A DNA stretch of 64,000 nt from the NCBI GenBank assembly GCA_017632935.1, contig JAGBQJ010000010.1:1-64000 (forward strand). Direction: 5' to 3'. Numbering within the stretch: the first letter of the stretch is position 1; each line of letters starts with the position of its first letter. Shown piece after piece: positions 49,966-58,627 of the stretch. The notes beneath the pieces are model-generated. The model had not been told where the DNA came from. It saw only the letters and a list, made by a program, of their open reading frames with translations, and ran no database searches. The position numbers were made by a program, and so were the translations under genes. This DNA is from Bacteroidales bacterium (GTDB lineage: Bacteria > Bacteroidota > Bacteroidia > Bacteroidales > F082).

Positions 49966-52900
49966 ATGAATAGATACCTTAGAATATTGTTTCTTTTAGG
50001 AATGCTGGCTTGTGGAGGATGGGCTCGTGCCCAAATCAGTTTCATGAGTTGGTCGGGGAATATCCCTGCTACGGAGTACTATTCCTCCTGCTCAATTCCC
50101 GAACCGATGTCCGATGCCGACGCACTGGTCTACCTGAGTTCGTACATCACTTTTTCGAGCTATGGAGATTGCGCTTCGGATCCCCAATATGTAGCCCATT
50201 GCACATACGATGTCCCACATATGATGGATATTTGCCATGTTGAACTAGTTAGGCGTTTTACCGTTTGGGATGAATGCAATGCCGATCAACCACTTGAATT
50301 CCAGCAGACCATGTGGATTGATTTTATTGACGAAACTTTGGCCAACGACACCCTGCCCATGAACACTGTGGATGCGTATGATTTTGACCTGTTCCTTCCC
50401 AATGAGACTTCCGAGATTGATGCCTATTTGGCATATTATGGGGTGCAAATTCCAAGCTGTTGGACCGACCATGTCTCGTCCTACTCGAAAATGGTCAATA
50501 CTTCCGAAGATTGCGCGTATCTTTACCATGTCATTTTTACGTTGCAGCCTGTTTCCTGTGAACTCCAAATCAAGCTGTATCAGGATATCCTGCTTCAATC
50601 CACGGCTCAAGTCGAGACCGTGGAAATGAACGGGAACAACACATTGACTCCCATGACTTTTTATGGCTGCGATGGCGAAGATCTCATTGCACCTAGGCCT
50701 ATTGAAGAAATTGACGAATTTGAGAACTATGGCATAACATTCACCCATTATCTGAGTAAAGACTTCTTCGACATAGAAAGCAGCGATGAGTTTTTGCCTG
50801 GAGATGACTGCACGTCAAGCAAGATCAACAGACATTATGTAGTTACATATTATTGTACAAATCAGACTTTTGATTTGTATCAGGAGTTTACGGTCAAGAA
50901 AAGGCTGAGTTTGTCTGGTCAACTGGAGAAGCTTCAATACGAAGAAAATGAATCAATTGAGCCTTTTACTTCAGTCATGGACCTCAAAGAGAACGGCATT
51001 TATGTGAAGTATTCTTGTGACCTTTCGGATTTGGTGGTTACCTCTTATGATGAGTTCTATGAAAACCAGAATGGCAATGGGGAACGTCATTATATCGTGA
51101 AGTCGGGTAGCTGTAGCGAGATATGTGATACCTTGATACAATACATGCAGAAGATAGTAAGGAATCCGAAGCCATTCATGCTTGAGGAAACACAAAACGT
51201 GTCTATGGAGGGCATGAATGACGGAATCGCAAGAATCCGTCCGGCAACGCATATTGAGTTCTGCCCGTCTTGCCCACGGCAGGTGAATAAGATTTTCCAA
51301 GTGGAATGGGTCAATAACACTACGGGACAGGTTTGGCTTTCGAATCCTGATGATGATGGGTGCGACATCTTCTACATAGATTCGCTTACGGCGGGTAATT
51401 ATGATGTGCATATCTATCCCATCTGTCCTGATTTTGATTGGGAGTATCGCCCCATTTTCTCTAAGAATTTCGATATTGCTGAAAGAAAGATGAGCGTCAC
51501 CGTCACGGACGGCCCGGGGTTGTATTCAAGCCACAGTTATGTGAGCTACCTTTCCGTGGTCTCTGTGTTAGGGGCCAATAACGAATATATCTATTTCTCG
51601 GAATACGACCAAATCATGGGTCGTTTCAACGACGAGTGGGAACTGGCTACGGGCAAACTTTATTCGCCTAATAAAAAGGAGTGGGACTTGTATGAAATGT
51701 ACAATCCCACTATGGGCGGCTATGGTGCCTATGAAAACATGCTTTTCAATTATCAGAACTTCAATGAAGTGTATGGTCATGGCTTGCAGCGCATGATCGT
51801 GGCTAAAGATGAATCTTATTCGGTTACATACCGGATGTATAAGAAAAGGCACCGCGATAATGAACTCGGTACTTTGTTCAAAGAATATAGTTATCCTGTG
51901 TATCGTGAGCAACTTTGGTGCTCCAACGACCCGAACGAGATTTTCGGACCGGCAGGTTATACCGACGCCGACAGCACTATCGTGCGCATGATTAACGCCG
52001 ACGATGACATGATTTACACGATTCAGTTCGAGAACGACCCCGAGTTTGCAACGGCTGCCGCAGCGCGTGTCAAGGTGACTTGTCCCTTGGACGAGCATGC
52101 CGACCCCACCACCTTCCGCCTCGGCAATTTCGGCTTCGGCGAATACACCTTCGAAATGCCGCCTATGGCCAGCTACTATAATAACCGCATCAACATGGAC
52201 TCGCTCGGCTATTGGCTTGATGTGACTGCCAGCATCCAAGTGCCTGAGAACGAAGCCTATTGGATCTTCCAAACCATCGATCCCGCCACAGGCGTAGCCC
52301 CCATTGATTCGTTGGGTTTCCTGCCTGTCAACGACACGCTGACAGGCGTGGGCGAAGGCTTTGTCACTTTCACCGTGTCACCAAAACCTGGTGCAAGCAG
52401 GTCGGTCATCCAAACGGGTGATACCATCGTGGAGCAGGCCCAAATCATCTTCGACGAGAACGAGACGGTGCCCACCAATCGATACAAGAACACCTTTGAC
52501 GCTGTGGCGCCCACTTCCACCATCGTTTGCGACACCACAGGCGCTTATCAGTCTAAGGTGCTCAATATCGGCTTCAGTGCCGCCGATGACTCCGAAGGCT
52601 CGGGTGTAAAGTATGTCGAACTATATGCCAATGTCGATTTGGCAGGGTATGAACGCATCGCCCAGATGCATCCCGACAGCCTCTTCCCGTACGCGCTGAC
52701 CGACGGCACCAACTTCGAGTTTATGTGCCTCGCCGTCGATAATGTGAACAACAAGGAGCCTTACAAGGCTTACCACGAGTTGTTCTATTGCCTTGGCAAT
52801 CCGCCCCGCGACCTTGAACTGTCGAACAATGTGTTTGAAGAAAACGACGCGGTGGGTACTTTGGTTGGAAACTTTATTACCTATGACGACCAAAACACCG

Positions 52901-55068
52901 ACAACTTCGTATATGCTTTGGTGGATGGCGTGGGAGGCACCGACAACAGCTTGTTTAGGATTGAAGGCGACCAGTTGAAGACCAATTACGACTTCCGTTG
53001 CTATGGCGACTATGAATACAGCATCCGCGTGCGTACCACTGACATTACCAACGCCTATCTTGAAAAGACTTTTACCATTCTTGCCCATCAGACGGAGACC
53101 CAAGAGCCTGTCATGGCCTATCATTATCTCTGTCCGGGCGAGGGCTTCTATTTTAATGGGCGATACATCACCGAGCCTGATGTGTATGTGGACACGTTGA
53201 GCTCCCAAATGGGCTGTGACAGCATTGTGCGCATGATTGTCCACATGAATCCTGATCCCGTCACAACTGAAGTGGATGACGCGGTGTGTTTCGGCGATGA
53301 CTATACGGAAAACGGTTTCAGCCTCAGCGCCGACAGTCTCGCCATCCTCGCCCAAGGCTGGACGATGGAAGACGACCTTGTCTTGTATCTCGATAACTAT
53401 AAGGAGAATGCGTTCAGCTGTTTCGACACCACGCGCCTCGCTCTGACCCTGCGTCCTTCATACGCCAGGGTTGACGAGGTGTCGGTCTGCGCCACGGAGT
53501 TGCCCTATGTTTACCACGAACGATCGTTCTCCGCCGATACCACTTTTGTGTTGCGTTATCAGACACAGACAGGTTGCGATTCCATTTTCACACTTCAACT
53601 CACTGTTGACACCGTTAGCACCCAAAGCGACAACCTCGCTGGTGGTTGGAACTGGTATTCCACCTATATCGACCAAAGCAACGGACAAGGTCTGTCTGAC
53701 CTTGAGAATGCCTTGGGGACGCATGGTATGGTCATCAAGTCGAAAGACAAGTTCGTACAATACAATGCTAATGCTAACGAATGGTTTGGCAACCTGACGG
53801 AACTCGACAACAAGTCCATGTATATGATTCAGACGGATGCGGCTCATGAAACCGACTTATTGGGCTGTCAGGCAGGGAATGATTCCATAGCGCTTCATTC
53901 AGGTTGGTCGTGGGTCGGATTCCCGATGTCTAGTCCGTTGTATGTCAGTCAAATGGCGACGGCGGTCAGCGGCTATCCTACTGAGGGCGACATCTTCAAG
54001 TCCAGCGCGACTTTCGCCATGTATTACGCCGACTACGGTATTTGGTATGGCTCGCTGTCGGTGCTTCAGCCAGGTCAGGGCTACATGTACTTGTCGAACA
54101 GCAATACGGACAAGTACCTGTACTATCCCAATGCCTCGCGTACCGAAGGCCATCCTGTGGAGCTTCCTGAGGTGCATTGGGTGAATGACGCCCATCGGTA
54201 TGCCGAAAACATCACCTTCTTGGGCCTCATTGAGCTGGATGGCCAATCCATCGATTCGGATACTTTGGAGGTGGGTGCGTTCTGCAACGGAGAGGAGAGG
54301 GGGAGTGGCCGCGCCCTCTATCTGCAAGAGATGGATACCTATCGTATCTTCCTCACGGTAAAGGGCCATGACGGTGACGTGATTTCATTCCGTCTCTTCG
54401 ACCACAATCGCGACAAAGAGCGTCGCATCCGCTGCCGCCAGCAGGTGGCTTTCCATGCCGATGACCATTATGGCGACTTGAAGCATCCGTATGTCTTCCG
54501 CTTCGCCACCGATTACGACAAACTCATCGAGGCTGAGATTTGTGAGGGTCAGTATTATGTGGAGCATGGCTTCCGCGTCCATCAGCCTGGATCTTATTTC
54601 AAGGAAATGACGGGTCAGCACGGCAATGACAGTATTGTCCGCCTTGACCTCACCGTCAATCCGGTTTATCATGCGGAAGAGGCGGTCGTGGCCGAAGCGT
54701 TCCCGTTCCATTATCAGGATAAGGTCTTTGACAAGGCTGGTATCTACACCTTGAATTTCAAGACAGAACATGGTTGTGACAGCGTTTTGGTCGTGACCGT
54801 GGTGCCCTACGAAGGGGTACGCGAATTGTTGGTTAGCCCTGTGCCGGCCGAACGTGGCGACCGCGTGACGCTCTATTTCCCATTCACTCCGGTCGAGCAG
54901 GAAGGCTTGCAGGTGGAGGTCTTTACCCTCTCTGGCAGTCTGATTCAATCTCTAAAGCCAACCCGTTATCCTATCGAGCTTGATCCGCTGCGCGTGTCAG
55001 GTACTTACATGGTGAAGATTACCATGGGAACGGGCGAGGTACTCACAGGAAAAATCATCATTCGGTAA
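49966..55068 (+). CDS. 1700-residue T9SS-sorted protein with GCDS and cadherin-like modules
   Basis: A signal peptide (MNRYLRILFLLGMLACGGWA, then RAQ) leads a long beta-rich protein. The central part (about 640-890) has a repeat-like segment with RMINADDDMIYTIQFENDPE and GFVTFTVSPKPG, common in large Bacteroidota adhesins. A cadherin-like domain follows (SNNVFEENDAVGTLVGNFIT, about 950-1030). Next come short modules ending in GCDSIVRMIVHMN, GCDSIFTLQLTV, GNDSIVRLDLTVN and GCDSVLVVTVVPY. Between these lies a region with LEVGAFCNGEERGSGRAL and FRLFDHNRD, shared with the next two genes. The end is a type A sorting domain (SPVPAERGDRVTL, VSGTYMVKITM, KIIIR). It is predicted to reach the surface by type IX secretion and could anchor partners that lack sorting domains. 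Confidence 0.87.
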   Translation: MNRYLRILFLLGMLACGGWARAQISFMSWSGNIPATEYYSSCSIPEPMSDADALVYLSSYITFSSYGDCASDPQYVAHCTYDVPHMMDICHVELVRRFTVWDECNADQPLEFQQTMWIDFIDETLANDTLPMNTVDAYDFDLFLPNETSEIDAYLAYYGVQIPSCWTDHVSSYSKMVNTSEDCAYLYHVIFTLQPVSCELQIKLYQDILLQSTAQVETVEMNGNNTLTPMTFYGCDGEDLIAPRPIEEIDEFENYGITFTHYLSKDFFDIESSDEFLPGDDCTSSKINRHYVVTYYCTNQTFDLYQEFTVKKRLSLSGQLEKLQYEENESIEPFTSVMDLKENGIYVKYSCDLSDLVVTSYDEFYENQNGNGERHYIVKSGSCSEICDTLIQYMQKIVRNPKPFMLEETQNVSMEGMNDGIARIRPATHIEFCPSCPRQVNKIFQVEWVNNTTGQVWLSNPDDDGCDIFYIDSLTAGNYDVHIYPICPDFDWEYRPIFSKNFDIAERKMSVTVTDGPGLYSSHSYVSYLSVVSVLGANNEYIYFSEYDQIMGRFNDEWELATGKLYSPNKKEWDLYEMYNPTMGGYGAYENMLFNYQNFNEVYGHGLQRMIVAKDESYSVTYRMYKKRHRDNELGTLFKEYSYPVYREQLWCSNDPNEIFGPAGYTDADSTIVRMINADDDMIYTIQFENDPEFATAAAARVKVTCPLDEHADPTTFRLGNFGFGEYTFEMPPMASYYNNRINMDSLGYWLDVTASIQVPENEAYWIFQTIDPATGVAPIDSLGFLPVNDTLTGVGEGFVTFTVSPKPGASRSVIQTGDTIVEQAQIIFDENETVPTNRYKNTFDAVAPTSTIVCDTTGAYQSKVLNIGFSAADDSEGSGVKYVELYANVDLAGYERIAQMHPDSLFPYALTDGTNFEFMCLAVDNVNNKEPYKAYHELFYCLGNPPRDLELSNNVFEENDAVGTLVGNFITYDDQNTDNFVYALVDGVGGTDNSLFRIEGDQLKTNYDFRCYGDYEYSIRVRTTDITNAYLEKTFTILAHQTETQEPVMAYHYLCPGEGFYFNGRYITEPDVYVDTLSSQMGCDSIVRMIVHMNPDPVTTEVDDAVCFGDDYTENGFSLSADSLAILAQGWTMEDDLVLYLDNYKENAFSCFDTTRLALTLRPSYARVDEVSVCATELPYVYHERSFSADTTFVLRYQTQTGCDSIFTLQLTVDTVSTQSDNLAGGWNWYSTYIDQSNGQGLSDLENALGTHGMVIKSKDKFVQYNANANEWFGNLTELDNKSMYMIQTDAAHETDLLGCQAGNDSIALHSGWSWVGFPMSSPLYVSQMATAVSGYPTEGDIFKSSATFAMYYADYGIWYGSLSVLQPGQGYMYLSNSNTDKYLYYPNASRTEGHPVELPEVHWVNDAHRYAENITFLGLIELDGQSIDSDTLEVGAFCNGEERGSGRALYLQEMDTYRIFLTVKGHDGDVISFRLFDHNRDKERRIRCRQQVAFHADDHYGDLKHPYVFRFATDYDKLIEAEICEGQYYVEHGFRVHQPGSYFKEMTGQHGNDSIVRLDLTVNPVYHAEEAVVAEAFPFHYQDKVFDKAGIYTLNFKTEHGCDSVLVVTVVPYEGVRELLVSPVPAERGDRVTLYFPFTPVEQEGLQVEVFTLSGSLIQSLKPTRYPIELDPLRVSGTYMVKITMGTGEVLTGKIIIR

Positions 55069-55080
55069 ATCTTTGAAACT

Positions 55081-57333
55081 ATGAATAAGATCAAAACATT
55101 GTTTGTCATTTTGGCGCTGTTATGGGTCTTCCCGTCCACAGTCTTTGCCAACAACGAATTCCCTCAACATCATTGGCAGCCAGAGGTCACATCGTATAAT
55201 ATGACCGCGATTTTCTCCATTAGCATCGACGGTGTCATGCAGTCGAGCCCCTACCTTGAATTGGGCGTGTTTGCCGGTGAGGTTTGCCGCTCGTCCTACC
55301 ATTTGGTACAGTCTCCTTTCCCCACAGGTCAGTATATCACGGAAGGTTACAATATCTATGGCGAGGAAGGCGAGGTGCTGACTTTCCGTTTGTATGACCA
55401 TGAAGCCGAAGCGGAGATGAATGTGACCACTTCCTATACCTTGCCTTGGGTCGCCAATGCTAATGTTGGAAGTGCAATTAACCCGCAACTCATCGAGTTT
55501 ACTTCCGTTGCGTCAAGCTATTATGTCCTCATTACGGATGAAAGCCAGCTGGTGTCAGGAAGGAAATGTCTGATTGCCAATGGTTTTGAGGGGTCGGTGA
55601 AGGCGATGGGGAAGCAGAACGCGACGAACAGAAGTGCTGTGGATATGGCCTGCACGAATCGTAAGACCTATCAAACACCTGCTGCCCAGGCCTCTGAAGA
55701 CGCCGCGTTCCAATTTACATTGGGTGGCACGGCTGGCGCTTGGACGTTTTGGGATGAGGTCAACGAGGGCTATTTGGCCATTGATGATATAGGGAATCTT
55801 GGTGTGGCGAGTACTTCTTGCACTTGGACTATAGATTTGAGTCCAACGGGGAGCTCTCATATCAGCACTCAGGTGGGACAGGGAACGAATTACATTGGGT
55901 TTGACAACAGTAATTTCCTGAGCCAAAGTAATTCATCGTCACTTTACCTCTTCGCAAAATGCGAACTTGTCAGCGGCACGAAAACCACTTTGGCAATAGT
56001 CGACCCAACTAGAATGCTTGTCGTTGAGTCAGGTAACACGCTCGAAGTGACGAACTTAAATACGGTCAATGTGAGCAATCTGATCATTGAAGATGGTGCT
56101 CAACTCATCAATGCCTCTTCAGGCGTGCAGGCCACTTTGCAGAAATCCATCACGGCCTATGATGACCCAATGGAGCACGATGGCTGGTACACGTTGGCCA
56201 CGCCGATGACGGCCGCTGCGGTGGATGCCAGCTCTAATCTGGTCTTTCCCAACTACGACCTTTATCTCTTCGATGAAGCCACCCCCACCGACTTGGAATG
56301 GCGCAACTACAAGTTTGAGGGCAATTTCACCGATTTTGAGGCTGGACGAGGTTATCTTTATGCCAATGCCGCTAGTTTTACGCCTATATTTAAAGGCACT
56401 TTGAATAGTTCCTCCGTTGCTTTTCCCTTGACCTATACGGACAGTCGTTCCGATGTCTTGAAGGGCTTTAACCTGATAGGCAATCCTTTCCCGCATAATA
56501 TCTATAAAGGCGCGGGTGGTGCCATTAACGACAACGCTCTCGTGTCGGGTTATTATGTCCTTACCCATAGCGGCTCATGGCTAGCCAAAACTTATGAAAT
56601 GCCCATTGCACCTGGACAGGGTGTCTTGGTCAAGACAACGACAGCACACCAGATGAACATCGCTAAAACCCATGCTGTGGCAAAGGGTGAGTCGATGTCG
56701 AGCAAGGCTGTGACTGAGATTGCGGGCAGCATCAGTCTGCATCTCAGTGATGGTCGTGTTGAGGACGACGCTTATGTCTATCTCGGACCTGGCAAAGGCT
56801 TGGTCAAGATGGCGCATTTCAATGCCCTCAACCCCTCGTTGTCGATTGTGCAAGAAGAGGGAGACTTTGCCATCGCCCATGTGGATGCATCAAGCGAGAC
56901 CGTTGACCTTCGTTTTGATGCTAAACAGGCTGCAACATATACAATTACGGTGGATACCAAGGCGTACAAGAAAGACTACCTCCATCTTGTCGACAACTTG
57001 ACGGGTGCTGATGTGGACTTACTTCGAGTGCCGTCGTACACGTTCCAGTCCACAGGGCACGATCATCCCTACCGTTTCAAATTGGTGTTGCAAGGTACTG
57101 ACAGCGAAGACGATGACAGGCCTTTCGCCTATTATTCGGACGGGGAAATACATCTCCTGGTAGAGACGTTTCCTGAAACGTCTCTACAAATCGTTGACAT
57201 CCTGGGACGTATGGTCCTTTCGGTTGGAGATGTTTCGGGAAACGTCTCTACAAACGGGATGGCCCCTGGGGTGTATATGCTTCGCCTCGTGGATGGCGAG
57301 AAGGTAAGGACGCAGAAAATTGTGGTTAGATGA
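55081..57333 (+). CDS. 750-residue T9SS-sorted protein, sorting domain interrupted by palindromic repeats
   Basis: The signal peptide is MNKIKTLFVILALLWVFPST, cleaved near VFAN. Residues about 28-145 form the same module as in the flanking genes (LELGVFAGEVCRSSYHL, FRLYDHEAEAEMN). A middle region with ALVSGYYVLTHSGSW and a GNPFPHNIYKG segment resembles the region before sorting domains in many T9SS proteins. The final domain (LQIVDILGRMVLSV, MAPGVYMLRLVDGEKVRTQK, IVVR) is a type A sorting signal. Two GTAGAGACG-type palindromes at 57160-57251 lie in frame within it, adding segments such as VETFPETSLQ and GDVSGNVSTNG. There is no stop or frameshift, so the gene appears intact. It overlaps the next gene by ATGA (57330-57333). 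Confidence 0.87.
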   Translation: MNKIKTLFVILALLWVFPSTVFANNEFPQHHWQPEVTSYNMTAIFSISIDGVMQSSPYLELGVFAGEVCRSSYHLVQSPFPTGQYITEGYNIYGEEGEVLTFRLYDHEAEAEMNVTTSYTLPWVANANVGSAINPQLIEFTSVASSYYVLITDESQLVSGRKCLIANGFEGSVKAMGKQNATNRSAVDMACTNRKTYQTPAAQASEDAAFQFTLGGTAGAWTFWDEVNEGYLAIDDIGNLGVASTSCTWTIDLSPTGSSHISTQVGQGTNYIGFDNSNFLSQSNSSSLYLFAKCELVSGTKTTLAIVDPTRMLVVESGNTLEVTNLNTVNVSNLIIEDGAQLINASSGVQATLQKSITAYDDPMEHDGWYTLATPMTAAAVDASSNLVFPNYDLYLFDEATPTDLEWRNYKFEGNFTDFEAGRGYLYANAASFTPIFKGTLNSSSVAFPLTYTDSRSDVLKGFNLIGNPFPHNIYKGAGGAINDNALVSGYYVLTHSGSWLAKTYEMPIAPGQGVLVKTTTAHQMNIAKTHAVAKGESMSSKAVTEIAGSISLHLSDGRVEDDAYVYLGPGKGLVKMAHFNALNPSLSIVQEEGDFAIAHVDASSETVDLRFDAKQAATYTITVDTKAYKKDYLHLVDNLTGADVDLLRVPSYTFQSTGHDHPYRFKLVLQGTDSEDDDRPFAYYSDGEIHLLVETFPETSLQIVDILGRMVLSVGDVSGNVSTNGMAPGVYMLRLVDGEKVRTQKIVVR
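57160..57251. repeat. Two GTAGAGACG-type palindromes within a coding region
   Basis: 57160-57172 and 57175-57187 are exact inverted complements (gtagagacgtttc) around a 2-nt loop. At 57225-57236 and 57239-57251 a second copy keeps the right arm (gaaacgtctctac) while the left arm has changed (ggagatgtttc). The arm core matches the palindrome at 22656. Confidence 0.85.
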
Positions 57334-58625
57334 AACGCTTTTTCCTTGTTCTGTTCTGTCTATTGTCCGTGCTTGGCTTGAAAGCCAACCATTGGAATCC
57401 TGATCCATACCAGTTTTCCAATTCCATGAATGTGGTGGGCGTGGTTGAAATCAATGGTCTGGAGCAAGCGACCGATGCTTTGGAGTTGGGTGCCTTTTGC
57501 AACTCGGATTGTCGGGGGAGTGAGATGCTCACCTTTTATCCTGGACTGAACAGATATTTGGTTTTCTTGACGATTTATGGCGAATCAGGGAATGAATTCA
57601 TGTTCCGTCTATACGACCACAACGCCCATTTGGAACTTAATGCCGATTGCGAGCAAACCATTACCTTTGTTGCCGATGAGGTGGTCGGAAATACCATTGA
57701 TCCATACGTTTTCGCTTTTACAGGAGAGATCAGTGTTTATACGGTTGATGCCCGTCCCATGCCCGATACAGCAGGCATAGTCGTAGGCATGGGGACTTTT
57801 TTCGAGAACGACACTTGCACCTTGTCGGCCACACCCAATGTGGGCTTTGCTTTTGTCGACTGGACCGAGGACGGGCAATCGGTTTCGACCTGTCCGGATT
57901 ATACTTTTCCAGTGACTTCAAACAGGATACTCGTCGCTAATTTCTCACTTGATACCTATGAAATCAGTGTGGAAGCTGTTCCTGAAAATGGAGGAACAGT
58001 CATAGGATCAGGGCTTTACGGGTATGGTTCTTTGGCTACGGTTGAGGCGCAGGCCAATGACACCTATCATTTCATCAACTGGAAAGAAGACGGCGAGGTG
58101 GTGTCGACCGAGGCTGTCTACGCTTTCGTGGTAGACCGCCCGCGTCATTTGGTGGCAACTTTTGCCCAAATCTGCTATGTCGTGACCGTGGCGGCTGATC
58201 CGGCGCAAGGCGGAACAGTGCAAGGCGGAGGCAATTACATTGAAGGATCGACTTGTCACCTAAAAGCGTCTCCTGCACAGAATTATGAATTTGCATATTG
58301 GACGGAAGCGGATGAGGTTGTGTCGACAGAATCGGAATGGAGTTTCGTGGTCGATGACAATCGGGGTTTTGTGGCGCATTTCGTCTATTACGACGGTGTT
58401 GGCGAACAAGAAAACACGCTTTTGGTGTACCCCAACCCGACGGAGGGGACGATACAAGTAGAAGGCGTGACAGGCTCTACCGTTCGGCTATTTGACTTGA
58501 ATGGGCGTTTGTTGCTGGCGTTGCCCAATGGAATCGACAAAACCCAATTGGATTTAACCCCATTGTCCAAAGGATGCTATTTCCTGCAGATGGGAAATGT
58601 GACGAGGAAAGTGGTAAAACGTTAG
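57330..58625 (+). CDS. 431-residue T9SS-sorted protein with InlB B-repeat-like domains
   Basis: The signal peptide MKRFFLVLFCLLSVLGLKAN leads into the operon's shared module (LELGAFCNSDCRGSEMLTF, FRLYDHNAHLELN; about 25-130). Three tandem repeats of about 70-75 residues follow (about 135-350), of the pattern G.V.G.G.Y..G....L.A.P...Y.F..WTE.G..VST....F.V...R.LVA.F. These are divergent InlB B-repeat/Listeria-Bacteroides repeats, small beta-grasp units used in surface adhesins. The end is a type A sorting domain (VYPNPTEGTIQVEG, DLNGRLLLALP, LSKGCYFLQMG, KVVKR). It is the last gene of the run and stops 2 nt before the convergent rlmD, with no obvious terminator hairpin between them. Confidence 0.9.
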   Translation: MKRFFLVLFCLLSVLGLKANHWNPDPYQFSNSMNVVGVVEINGLEQATDALELGAFCNSDCRGSEMLTFYPGLNRYLVFLTIYGESGNEFMFRLYDHNAHLELNADCEQTITFVADEVVGNTIDPYVFAFTGEISVYTVDARPMPDTAGIVVGMGTFFENDTCTLSATPNVGFAFVDWTEDGQSVSTCPDYTFPVTSNRILVANFSLDTYEISVEAVPENGGTVIGSGLYGYGSLATVEAQANDTYHFINWKEDGEVVSTEAVYAFVVDRPRHLVATFAQICYVVTVAADPAQGGTVQGGGNYIEGSTCHLKASPAQNYEFAYWTEADEVVSTESEWSFVVDDNRGFVAHFVYYDGVGEQENTLLVYPNPTEGTIQVEGVTGSTVRLFDLNGRLLLALPNGIDKTQLDLTPLSKGCYFLQMGNVTRKVVKR

Positions 58626-58627
58626 CT

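Noticed and set aside
47290-49970. Frameshifts splitting one even larger protein into the first four genes of the operon
   Set aside because: Each downstream gene begins with its own signal peptide (VGSLRGQ, MLPAQ, GWARAQ), so they are separate exported proteins.
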